Shown here: piece after piece, positions 1 to 6,536 of the stretch
Position numbering within the stretch: the first letter of the stretch is position 1
Layout: each line of letters opens with the position of its first letter
Source of the DNA: Chitinophagaceae bacterium
GTDB lineage: Bacteria; Bacteroidota; Bacteroidia; Chitinophagales; Chitinophagaceae
Reading direction: 5' to 3'
NCBI GenBank assembly: GCA_016787105.1
Contig: JAEUVI010000272.1
Location: 1-7,833 of the forward strand
Length of the DNA stretch: 7,833 bases
Program-made: the position numbers and the translations under genes
Notes under the pieces: generated by a model
What the model saw: the letters and a program-made list of their open reading frames with translations, nothing else
The model's database searches: none
Told to the model about the DNA's origin: nothing

Positions 1-1
1 A

Positions 2-1468
2 CCTGCAATACTGTCCTTCTGGCCTTTTCTTCATCTCATTGACAGAGGAAACGGTATAAGTGCCGAGACCTCATTAGTAAATTCTTTATCCCCCGCCAGC
101 CTGATCTCTTTTTTCGTTCCGTGGGCTACACAAAAAGGGGAAATATTTACAGACACAGATCCCTTATTGCGCAATTGTTATATAGGGATAATACCTTTTA
201 TTTTTTTTACTGCTTATATTATAAATAAAAAGAAAAAAAAATTATTTGAACAATTCCTGATTTTTCTTTTTTTCTTATTTCTCGTTTTCAGCTTAGGAAA
301 ATTTGGCGGCCTACGCTTACTTGCATACCACATTCTTCCTTTAATGGATACTTTTAAACATCCGGCAAAGACAAAATTATTTTTCCTGTTTGCTGCAATA
401 CTTATTTCTGCCTTTTCAATGCAACATTATACCAGGGAGCCCCAGTTTTATAAAAAAAATATTATGAAAATTCTCTGGCTGCTTTTATTAGTAGCGGCCT
501 TTTGCTTTCTTTTTGGCTTACTTAAAAGCAGTATATGGATTTTATTTTCCAGAGAAACAACAAATAATATATCAACAGGCACATTTATAAAGGAAATTCG
601 GGATAGCTTTTCTTTTTATGATACTCTTTTCCTGAATAGTGTTGTATTATTAATCATAACAGCAATTTCATTATTACTAGTAAGGAAAAATCTGTTAATA
701 AAATTCTTGTTACCCCTGGTTTGCATAGATGTATTTATTATTCTCCAGGGCATGCTTCCTTTAACTTATGTAAAAAACAATACTCCTTCAGAAGTAGCAA
801 AAATATTAAACGCGCAGCCCGCAGGGTACCCTTTACCAGATACAGCATCATCCCTGGCTTTATATTCACAGGACGGTATGAAATATTTCAATCTGATGGG
901 ATGCATGAACCCTTATAACAAAAAGCCGGGAAGATCTGATTATGTGATCACACCCAGCAATCTTAGCACCCAGGATTTTTTCTGGAACTACAAGTTATTC
1001 CGTAATAAAATCATGAAATATCCACTTATATATGTGGCAGATACAGTATTCAACATTCAGGACACTGCTTTATTTTTAGCAGAAGAGTCAACCAGAAAAG
1101 CTGCAGTCTCAAATCAACAAACTAATACCCAGGAAATCAAACTTACCACGACCAATACAAAGCCTACAAATATAATAATCAGAAAGTTCTTTCCTGGTAA
1201 ATTTGAATTCCATGTAACAAATAGCAACACTGCATTACTTGTGCTGCAACAAAACTATTATCCCGATTGGAAGGTATTTGTCAATGGTGTGAAAAAAGAA
1301 ATAGAGCCAGTAAATATTACATTCATGGGAGTTAAGTTGACGCCCGGAACAAATAAAGTTATTTTCGAATACTCTGCCCCGCTGATATTGCCCTCATTGA
1401 TTTTGTCTTTGGTATTTTTATCTACGGGTATCTTTGTCTTTTTTATAAAAAGAAAACAAAAAAGTTGA
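2..1468 (+). CDS. YfhO-family polytopic membrane protein, C-terminal part (5' end outside window)
   Basis: The reading frame is open from base 2 to the TGA at 1466-1468, giving 488 residues with no believable start, so the gene begins upstream; a TTG at 167 is internal. Numbering from base 2, hydrophobic segments lie near residues 60-74, 82-98, 125-140, 157-174, 210-227, 232-251 and 462-482, so at least seven membrane spans. A YIGIIPF segment at about 60-66 and the FKHPAKTKLFFLF stretch at about 118-130 resemble the conserved core of YfhO proteins. Between the last two spans is a roughly 200-residue, probably extracytoplasmic region ending in NYYPDWKVFVNG (418-429) and a beta-rich tail, which is the typical YfhO C-terminus. 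Family members are usually about 800 residues or more, so roughly the N-terminal 40% is missing. YfhO is known from Gram-positive bacteria in lipoteichoic-acid glycosylation and is GT-C-like; here transfer of a sugar to an envelope glycan or lipid is inference. It overlaps the following methyltransferase gene by 4 bp, suggesting one operon. Confidence 0.85.
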   Translation, partial: PAILSFWPFLHLIDRGNGISAETSLVNSLSPASLISFFVPWATQKGEIFTDTDPLLRNCYIGIIPFIFFTAYIINKKKKKLFEQFLIFLFFLFLVFSLGKFGGLRLLAYHILPLMDTFKHPAKTKLFFLFAAILISAFSMQHYTREPQFYKKNIMKILWLLLLVAAFCFLFGLLKSSIWILFSRETTNNISTGTFIKEIRDSFSFYDTLFLNSVVLLIITAISLLLVRKNLLIKFLLPLVCIDVFIILQGMLPLTYVKNNTPSEVAKILNAQPAGYPLPDTASSLALYSQDGMKYFNLMGCMNPYNKKPGRSDYVITPSNLSTQDFFWNYKLFRNKIMKYPLIYVADTVFNIQDTALFLAEESTRKAAVSNQQTNTQEIKLTTTNTKPTNIIIRKFFPGKFEFHVTNSNTALLVLQQNYYPDWKVFVNGVKKEIEPVNITFMGVKLTPGTNKVIFEYSAPLILPSLILSLVFLSTGIFVFFIKRKQKS

Positions 1469-2163
1469 ACAGGACAACAACTAATATCATACGTTTCTTC
1501 ATGGATGAATGTATTCCCCCGATAATCAGGGACAGTAAATGGTTTATGTATCCTTTTTTCTGGTATTGGTTCAAAGGAAAGAACATCCCTTTCTATATGG
1601 ATTTCAAAAAAATAGTGAACAACCTAACTACAGAAGAGTTTGAAAATTCTTATAGACAGCTTGATTGCAAGGCTGGCGATCGCCCCACGGATTTGAACAC
1701 TTTGTGCATTGAGCATATGTTAAAAAAAATTCCGGCAGGTAATTTATCATTTCTGGATGTAGGTTGCGGAAGAGGGTACTGGCTGAACCGTTTGAGACAA
1801 GAAGGGAAAACCAATCTTACTGGCTGCGACGTGTTTGAGAATATGCAATTGCCTTGGGCCAATTATATAAAGTGTAATATTGAAAGCCTCCCATTTGAAG
1901 ACAAATCCTTCGATATTGTTTCATGCCACCATACCCTTGAACATGTGAGGGATATAGAAAAAGCTGTAAACGAATTAAAACGTATTACCCGTAAGCAGTT
2001 AATTATTGTAGTGCCTCGCCAACGTTACAATTATTATACACTAGATCTTCACCTGCATTTTTTTTGGATAGAACAAGAATTGACCCGCCTTATAAATCTT
2101 AAGAGATATGAATGCCGCAACCTTACAGGCGACTGGTGTTATATTGGTTATATTGACAATTAA
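1465..2163 (+). CDS. Class I SAM-dependent methyltransferase
   Basis: A 232-residue protein with a Rossmann-type methyltransferase fold. SAM-binding motif I is LDVGCGRGYW (97-106). The acidic residue at the end of strand 2 is D122 in TGCDVF. The motif II region is NIESLPFEDKSFDIV (138-152), followed by HHTLEHV (155-161), as in Methyltransf_11/UbiE-like enzymes. An aromatic N-terminal segment with IPPIIRDSKWFMYP (17-30) precedes the fold; I recall it from methyltransferases in polysaccharide clusters, but this is not a firm assignment. The substrate is unknown; a sugar, lipid or small envelope metabolite is plausible because the preceding gene is a YfhO protein. The start is uncertain: TTG at 1465 overlaps the upstream TGA (TTGA) and keeps the whole conserved N-terminus, while ATG at 1501 would remove 12 residues (MNRTTTNIIRFF). 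No in-frame ATG lies between the preceding in-frame stop (1354-1356) and 1465, and neither start has a clear Shine-Dalgarno sequence. It is probably cytoplasmic. Confidence 0.86.
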   Translation: MNRTTTNIIRFFMDECIPPIIRDSKWFMYPFFWYWFKGKNIPFYMDFKKIVNNLTTEEFENSYRQLDCKAGDRPTDLNTLCIEHMLKKIPAGNLSFLDVGCGRGYWLNRLRQEGKTNLTGCDVFENMQLPWANYIKCNIESLPFEDKSFDIVSCHHTLEHVRDIEKAVNELKRITRKQLIIVVPRQRYNYYTLDLHLHFFWIEQELTRLINLKRYECRNLTGDWCYIGYIDN

Positions 2164-2166
2164 TCT

Positions 2167-4023
2167 TTAAATTCTTTTACCTTTTAAAGCGTCAGTTACC
2201 GCTTCATCCATGAGCCTTTCCGCATATGGTCTTGATATCTCATTTAGTTTCTCAATTGCCGCATGAATTTCATCCTTATTTCCAGTTTTAATTATTTGCT
2301 TAAGTTTCAATATCGCTTGCTTTGTCGTTTCATTTTCTGAGTCAGAGAGAAAAGATTTATTTTTTTGCAAAAAAGATTCTGTTGTACCAAGTATCTGTTC
2401 TGCCTCTGTTTGTGCTTCAACCAATGCCCTTACCTGTATATCGCTTTGTGCATAAGTAATAGACTCTTCAAGCATTTTTTCTACTTCTGCATCTGTTAAC
2501 CCATATTGTGGTCTTACTTCAATCGCCTGCTGCACACCGCTTCGAAGTTCTTTTGCAGTAACAACCAATATACCATCTGCGTTTACCAAAAAGGAAACTT
2601 CCACTTTTGGAAGACCTGCCGGCATTCCGGGAATCCCGGAAAGATTAAACTCTGCTAGTTTCCGGTTATCCTTCACTAAATCCCTTTCGCCCTGGTATAC
2701 TGAAATGCGCATACTGCCCTGGCCGTCCTTTTGAGTAGTATATTGCCGGCCTGCTTTCGCAGGTATTTTGGAATTGCGTGGAATAAGTACATCCATCAAC
2801 CCGCCCATTGTTTCTATACCTAATGAAAGCGGAGTAATGTCAAGCAATAAAAAGTCTTTATTGTTTCCCGCCAGTATATCAGCTTGTACTGCGGCTCCCA
2901 AAGCGACTACCTCATCTGGGTTCAACGAATCATGCAGTTTCATTTGAAAAAAATTCTCAACAGACTCTTTTACAAGCGGCACACGTGTAGACCCACCTAC
3001 CATTATTACTTCATCTATATCCCCGATACTCAGCTGCGCATCTGCTAAAGCATTTTTACAAGATGTTAATGTTCTGCTTACAAGGGGAGATATTAGATTT
3101 TCAAATTCAGATCGTGAAAGAGAGATTGGACTACCTGATATTTCCGAATAAAAATCAGGCATAGAACTTAATTCTTTCTTTGCACCTTCTGCTTTCAGAC
3201 GTAACTCCTGCAGTAGGTTTTTATTTGCATCCAAAAGGCTTCTATCTATTTTCAGTTTTTCTACCCAATAAGATAAAACCGCCAGGTCAAAATCATCTCC
3301 TCCAAGATACGTATCTCCATTAGTGGATAAGACTTCAAAGACTCCGTTTGTGATTCTCAAAATGGAAATATCAAATGTTCCGCCACCAAGATCATATACT
3401 GCAATGGTCTTTGTTTCATCCTTCTTCAGACCTAATCCATACGCAAGACTTGCTGCTGTAGGTTCATTAATAATGCGAAGGACATCCAGCCCTGCCAATT
3501 TTCCCGCATCTCTTGTTGCCTGCCGTTGCGCATCATTGAAATAAGCTGGAACCGTTATTACCGCTCTTTTCACTGGTGTTTTCAATATATGCTCTGCTCT
3601 TACTTTTAACTCCTTCAGTATAAGAGAGGATAGCTCAACTGGCGAATAAAACAAATCGCCGACCTGTACCTTTACGAGATTATCAGAATTATCATCATGT
3701 ATTTTATAGGTAAAGTGAGAAGATACACTTCTCATATCATTGTATGATTTTCCCATCAATCGCTTTGCCGAAAAGATGGTATTGAATGGTTCAGTAATAA
3801 GATATTCTTTTGCTTCATCGCCCACAGTAACCTTTCCTGAGTCACCAAAATGAATAACGGAAGGAACCAATGTACTCCCATCATATTCTTTAAGTACAAC
3901 CGGCTCTCTTGTGTCAGGATAAATAATAGATACGAGGCTATTTGTAGTACCTAAGTCAATACCAACAATTATATCCTGTTGCTGCAGGCTACCAGTAGAA
4001 ATGTTTATTCCAATCTTTGCCAT
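2167..4023 (-). CDS. hscA: Fe-S cluster assembly Hsp70 chaperone HscA
   Basis: A complete 618-residue Hsp70, close to the 616 residues of E. coli HscA. The ATPase domain has phosphate loop 1 GIDLGTTNS (21-29), SAKRLMG with the catalytic-type lysine K87, VTVPAYFNDAQRQAT (156-170), phosphate loop 2 YDLGGGTFDIS (210-220) and the adenosine motif IMVGGSTRVP (340-349). The interdomain linker is LLLDITPLSLG (392-402). The substrate-binding domain is about 395-505 and the helical lid about 510-618, ending in MDEAVTDALKGK. HscA rather than DnaK is indicated by the length, the extra residues before GIDLGTTNS, the IPRNSKIP..Y.TQKDGQGSM..V.QGERDLV region and the lid ending, which lacks the DnaK-type glycine-rich acidic tail. 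HscA works with the J-protein HscB and the scaffold IscU, releasing Fe-S clusters by ATP-driven cycles in the cytoplasm. No partner gene is in this window. The ATG at 4021-4023 gives the MAKIxINxxTGSLQ N-terminus expected for Bacteroidota HscA. It is divergent from the MBOAT gene and convergent with the methyltransferase gene. Confidence 0.92.
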   Translation of the reverse strand: MAKIGINISTGSLQQQDIIVGIDLGTTNSLVSIIYPDTREPVVLKEYDGSTLVPSVIHFGDSGKVTVGDEAKEYLITEPFNTIFSAKRLMGKSYNDMRSVSSHFTYKIHDDNSDNLVKVQVGDLFYSPVELSSLILKELKVRAEHILKTPVKRAVITVPAYFNDAQRQATRDAGKLAGLDVLRIINEPTAASLAYGLGLKKDETKTIAVYDLGGGTFDISILRITNGVFEVLSTNGDTYLGGDDFDLAVLSYWVEKLKIDRSLLDANKNLLQELRLKAEGAKKELSSMPDFYSEISGSPISLSRSEFENLISPLVSRTLTSCKNALADAQLSIGDIDEVIMVGGSTRVPLVKESVENFFQMKLHDSLNPDEVVALGAAVQADILAGNNKDFLLLDITPLSLGIETMGGLMDVLIPRNSKIPAKAGRQYTTQKDGQGSMRISVYQGERDLVKDNRKLAEFNLSGIPGMPAGLPKVEVSFLVNADGILVVTAKELRSGVQQAIEVRPQYGLTDAEVEKMLEESITYAQSDIQVRALVEAQTEAEQILGTTESFLQKNKSFLSDSENETTKQAILKLKQIIKTGNKDEIHAAIEKLNEISRPYAERLMDEAVTDALKGKRI

Positions 4024-4067
4024 AATGTATATTAAACTTCAATATCTTACTTTTACAAAAAATATAT

Positions 4068-4075
4068 CAAAACTA
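4068..4075 (-). promoter_or_regulatory. Candidate Bacteroidota -7 promoter box for hscA
   Basis: Read on the minus strand, the sequence is TAGTTTTG, an exact match to the Bacteroidota -7 consensus TAnnTTTG. It lies about 45 bp ahead of the hscA start codon and would give a leader of roughly 35-40 nt. No TTTG-type -33 element sits at the usual spacing upstream, so the assignment rests on the -7 box and its position only. Confidence 0.45.
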
Positions 4076-4094
4076 CGCATTCGCAGTTAAATAC

Positions 4095-4105
4095 GCGATA
4101 ATCGC
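4095..4105. repeat. 11-bp perfect palindrome in the divergent promoter region
   Basis: GCGAT-A-ATCGC is a perfect inverted repeat with 5-bp arms and a single central base, ending 11 bp before the ATG of the MBOAT gene and upstream of the -7 box facing hscA. It is GC-richer than its surroundings. It could be an operator for a dimeric regulator acting on one or both divergent genes, or chance; there is one copy in the 93-bp gap. Confidence 0.3.
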
Positions 4106-4116
4106 AATAACATACT

Positions 4117-5517
4117 ATGCTATTTAACTCAAAAGAATTTCTTTTATTTTTTCCAATTGTAACTCTTCTATATTTCCTAACACCGCATAAATTCAGGTGG
4201 ATTCAGTTAATCTGTGCAAGTTGCATATTTTATGCTTCATTCATACCCTCTTACCTGCTGATTTTATTTGCCCTTATCATTATTGACTTTACAGCCGGTA
4301 TTTTGATAGAGAAAAAAACAAATAAAAAGAAATGGCTTATCATAAGTATCGTTGCCAACCTGGGGCTTTTATTTGTATTTAAATACTATGATTTTTTTAT
4401 CTCAAGCTTCGATAGAATATCCGGTTCGCATAGTACACTACTGCATCTTGCGCTTCCTATAGGTCTATCTTTCCATACTTTTCAATCGCTGAGTTATACA
4501 ATAGAAGTATATAGAGGGAACCAAAAAGCGATAAAACATCTTGGATACTACTCTCTATATGTGATGTTTTATCCGCAATTAGTCGCTGGCCCAATAGAAC
4601 GTCCTTATAATCTTTTACCACAACTACAGGCAAGACATTCTTTTTCCCCGCAAAACCTGTATGAAGGTTTACGGCTAATGGCGTGGGGCTTTTTTAAGAA
4701 AACTGTAATCGCAGATAGGTTAAGCGGTTACGTTGATACCGTATTCAGTTCTCCAAAAGAAGTGTATACAGAAAACATCTGGCTGGGTATTATATTTTTT
4801 GCAGTGCAGATTTACGCTGACTTTTCAGGATATTCGGATATTGCGCTTGGTTCTGCCCGCTGCATGGGATTTGAATTGATGATTAACTTTAACCGGCCTT
4901 ATCAATCCGATAGCGTTCGCGAATTCTGGAAACGATGGCATATTTCTTTGTCGTCATGGTTTAAAGACTACGTATATATTCCACTTGGTGGAAATAAAAA
5001 AGGAATATGGAGAAAAAGAGTAAATATTCTTTTGACTTTTGTACTAAGCGGATTGTGGCATGGAGCCGGCTGGCATTTTATTATATGGGGGTTGCTCCAT
5101 GGCTTTTATGTGGTAGTATACGAGCTACTTTCTCCTGCTGTAAAAAAAATAAAAGCCGCAAAAGGAATCAGAGTTCTAATGACTTTATTTCTTATATCAT
5201 TTGCATGGATTTTTTTTCGTGCATCTTCTTTACAAAACGCAGCAGACATAATTACCCAAACTGTACACACATCAAATTTATCTTTCAGCCATATGGCCTT
5301 GAAGCAAAATTCTTCATTTCAAATAGGCAATTTTTCAATTGCATTTGTCATCGCATGTACCTTATTCATGTTTTGTATCGAAAAAATCACAAATCCATTG
5401 CTTACCAATATGAATAAAAACAAAACCTACGATATTCTTTTTTTTACAACAACAGTCCTATTGATTATATTCTTTGGTGTTTTTCATAAGACCAGTTTTA
5501 TTTATTTTCAATTCTAA
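4117..5517 (+). CDS. MBOAT-family O-acyltransferase (AlgI/DltB type)
   Basis: A full-length, 466-residue polytopic membrane protein, the usual size for AlgI-like MBOAT enzymes. Conserved family landmarks appear in order: LFNSKEFLLFF at the N-terminus (2-12), LPIGLSFHTFQSLSY (113-127), YPQLVAGPIER (152-162), YADFSGYSDIALG (233-245), EFWKRWHISLSSW (269-281) followed by YIPLGG (287-292), and SGLWHGAGWH (311-320). H315 in the last motif corresponds to the invariant active-site histidine of MBOAT enzymes, and H275 is the second conserved histidine. Around eleven hydrophobic segments run through the sequence, and it ends in FIYFQF, a common ending in this family. Known relatives move acyl groups, usually acetyl, across the inner membrane to polysaccharides such as alginate or teichoic acid, with help from an SGNH partner. 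The next gene, 3 bp downstream, fits that partner. The glycan target cannot be read from the sequence. The ATG at 4117 is the natural start; no clear Shine-Dalgarno sequence precedes it. Confidence 0.95.
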   Translation: MLFNSKEFLLFFPIVTLLYFLTPHKFRWIQLICASCIFYASFIPSYLLILFALIIIDFTAGILIEKKTNKKKWLIISIVANLGLLFVFKYYDFFISSFDRISGSHSTLLHLALPIGLSFHTFQSLSYTIEVYRGNQKAIKHLGYYSLYVMFYPQLVAGPIERPYNLLPQLQARHSFSPQNLYEGLRLMAWGFFKKTVIADRLSGYVDTVFSSPKEVYTENIWLGIIFFAVQIYADFSGYSDIALGSARCMGFELMINFNRPYQSDSVREFWKRWHISLSSWFKDYVYIPLGGNKKGIWRKRVNILLTFVLSGLWHGAGWHFIIWGLLHGFYVVVYELLSPAVKKIKAAKGIRVLMTLFLISFAWIFFRASSLQNAADIITQTVHTSNLSFSHMALKQNSSFQIGNFSIAFVIACTLFMFCIEKITNPLLTNMNKNKTYDILFFTTTVLLIIFFGVFHKTSFIYFQF

Positions 5518-5520
5518 GCC

Positions 5521-6450
5521 ATGTACTTAAGAAGACTCATTATTGTAATTTTGATGATTCTGGCTGGCAGCTTTTTAATCGGAAAGACATTTGATATCCG
5601 GTATAAAAAAAGATGGGAATATTTCTTTTTCACCAAACCTGAAGAGGCTGTATATGGCAAAGAAAACTACGACATACTGTTTTTCGGAAATTCAAAAATT
5701 CATTCTGGACTGAACCCTTTTTATATCGATTCAGTTACAAAAATGAGTTCTTATAATTTTGCTGTAGGATCTGCGGAGGAACAAGAAATGAAAATGCTGG
5801 CAACTGCATATCTGGACAACCATAACCCTCCGAAATTCGTAGTTATCGGTGTTGACAATTCAATGTTGATTAAATACAACATCCTGAAAGAAAGGTTCGT
5901 ATACCTATATTACCTTCAAAATGATACTATAAAAAAATTTATGCAGCAAAACGGTTTTGCAACAAGTCTTATTAAAGCTGCTCCATTTCTAAAATACAGC
6001 TTCTTTGACGAATACAACAGACCGTCCCATTTTACCGGAAAGGAAAAAATTAATGGCCATTTTTATAAAGGCTTTTTCAATCCATTTACAGAACTCTCTG
6101 CTGACACTACTACAATAACCAGACAGTTCTACAAAACGCTTCCGCAGGCAGAAACTATTAATGATACATCCGCAGCTATGCTCAGGCAAACCGTGGAATT
6201 GTTTCAATCCAAAGGAACGAAGGTTGTTTTTTTATACACCCCTGTAAAAAAAATCAGGAAAGGCGGTCTTTTATCAGAAAGAGATTCTTTTTTTATTAAA
6301 CTAGAAAATACATACAATATACCTGTGCTTTATACCGACACCAGTACTTTATTTGAACAAAAATATTTTGTAGACGATTACCATCTCAATAAACCCGGCT
6401 CGAGGATCTTATCAATACTTGTTGCGGAGTTTATAAAAAAACTGCATTGA
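5521..6450 (+). CDS. Membrane-anchored SGNH-like protein, probable partner of the MBOAT acyltransferase
   Basis: A 309-residue protein starting 3 bp after the MBOAT stop, so almost certainly co-transcribed and probably translationally coupled. Residues 5-21 form one hydrophobic segment after MYLRR, predicting an N-terminal signal anchor with the rest in the periplasm. The body looks like a divergent SGNH hydrolase fold. Block I is DILFFGNSKIHSGLN (51-65), with S58 as candidate nucleophile in GNS where classical members have GDS. SYNFAVGSAEEQE (77-89) fits the following Gly/Asn region, PKFVVIGVDNS (104-114) and TKVVFLYTPV (233-242) look like core beta strands, and DDYHLNKPG (285-293) supplies the C-terminal Asp/His pair D285 and H288. 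Similar MBOAT-SGNH arrangements occur as AlgI with AlgJ/AlgX and DltB with DltD, where the second protein completes acyl transfer onto the polymer. I infer that role from the motifs and gene pairing; overall similarity to named families is too weak for a gene symbol. The gene ends 50 bp before a strong terminator. Confidence 0.8.
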   Translation: MYLRRLIIVILMILAGSFLIGKTFDIRYKKRWEYFFFTKPEEAVYGKENYDILFFGNSKIHSGLNPFYIDSVTKMSSYNFAVGSAEEQEMKMLATAYLDNHNPPKFVVIGVDNSMLIKYNILKERFVYLYYLQNDTIKKFMQQNGFATSLIKAAPFLKYSFFDEYNRPSHFTGKEKINGHFYKGFFNPFTELSADTTTITRQFYKTLPQAETINDTSAAMLRQTVELFQSKGTKVVFLYTPVKKIRKGGLLSERDSFFIKLENTYNIPVLYTDTSTLFEQKYFVDDYHLNKPGSRILSILVAEFIKKLH

Positions 6451-6500
6451 TACTGATTTTGCATTTAAAATGAATCGCCCTTAAGTTGGCAAAGGAACCT

Positions 6501-6535
6501 TACAAAAAGGCCGGTTTTGAACCGGCCTTTTTGTA
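6501..6535. terminator. Bidirectional intrinsic terminator
   Basis: A perfect inverted repeat has 16-bp arms, 6501-6516 and 6520-6535, and a 3-base loop. The core stem is GGCCGGTT paired with AACCGGCC, flanked by an A5 run on the left arm and a T5 run on the right, so each strand shows a GC-rich hairpin followed by a T tract. It sits between convergent genes: 50 bp after the stop of the SGNH-like gene and 1 bp beyond the stop of the minus-strand surface-protein gene, so it can end both transcripts. Confidence 0.93.
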
Positions 6536-6536
6536 T

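Noticed and set aside
167..169. TTG at 167 as the start of the first gene
   Set aside because: The frame is open to the window edge, and the 55 residues before it read as continuous protein of the same kind; the gene is truncated, not started here.
1675..1684. GGCGATCGCC, a 10-bp palindrome containing GCGATCGC (like the cyanobacterial HIP1 repeat)
   Set aside because: It is a single copy inside the methyltransferase coding sequence, in a genome that does not look cyanobacterial; chance is the simplest explanation.
2165..2189. CTTTAAA/TTTAAAG inverted repeat as a terminator
   Set aside because: The arms are only 7 bp and nearly all A/T, the loop is 11 bases, no T tract follows, and it lies inside the end of hscA.
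3323..3544. A 73-codon plus-strand open frame opposite hscA
   Set aside because: It is antisense to the most conserved part of the hscA ATPase domain, and its length is expected from the codon constraints of that gene.
4048..4055. TACTTTTA as a -7 box for the MBOAT gene
   Set aside because: It matches TAnnTTTG at all but the last base, but the nearest upstream TTTG (4016-4019) is 28 bp away, too far for the usual spacing. The MBOAT promoter remains unassigned.
5007..5417. A 136-codon plus-strand open frame inside the MBOAT gene
   Set aside because: It lies wholly within a strongly supported MBOAT coding region in another frame; its translation is rich in Cys, Lys, Ser and Phe with no recognisable domain.
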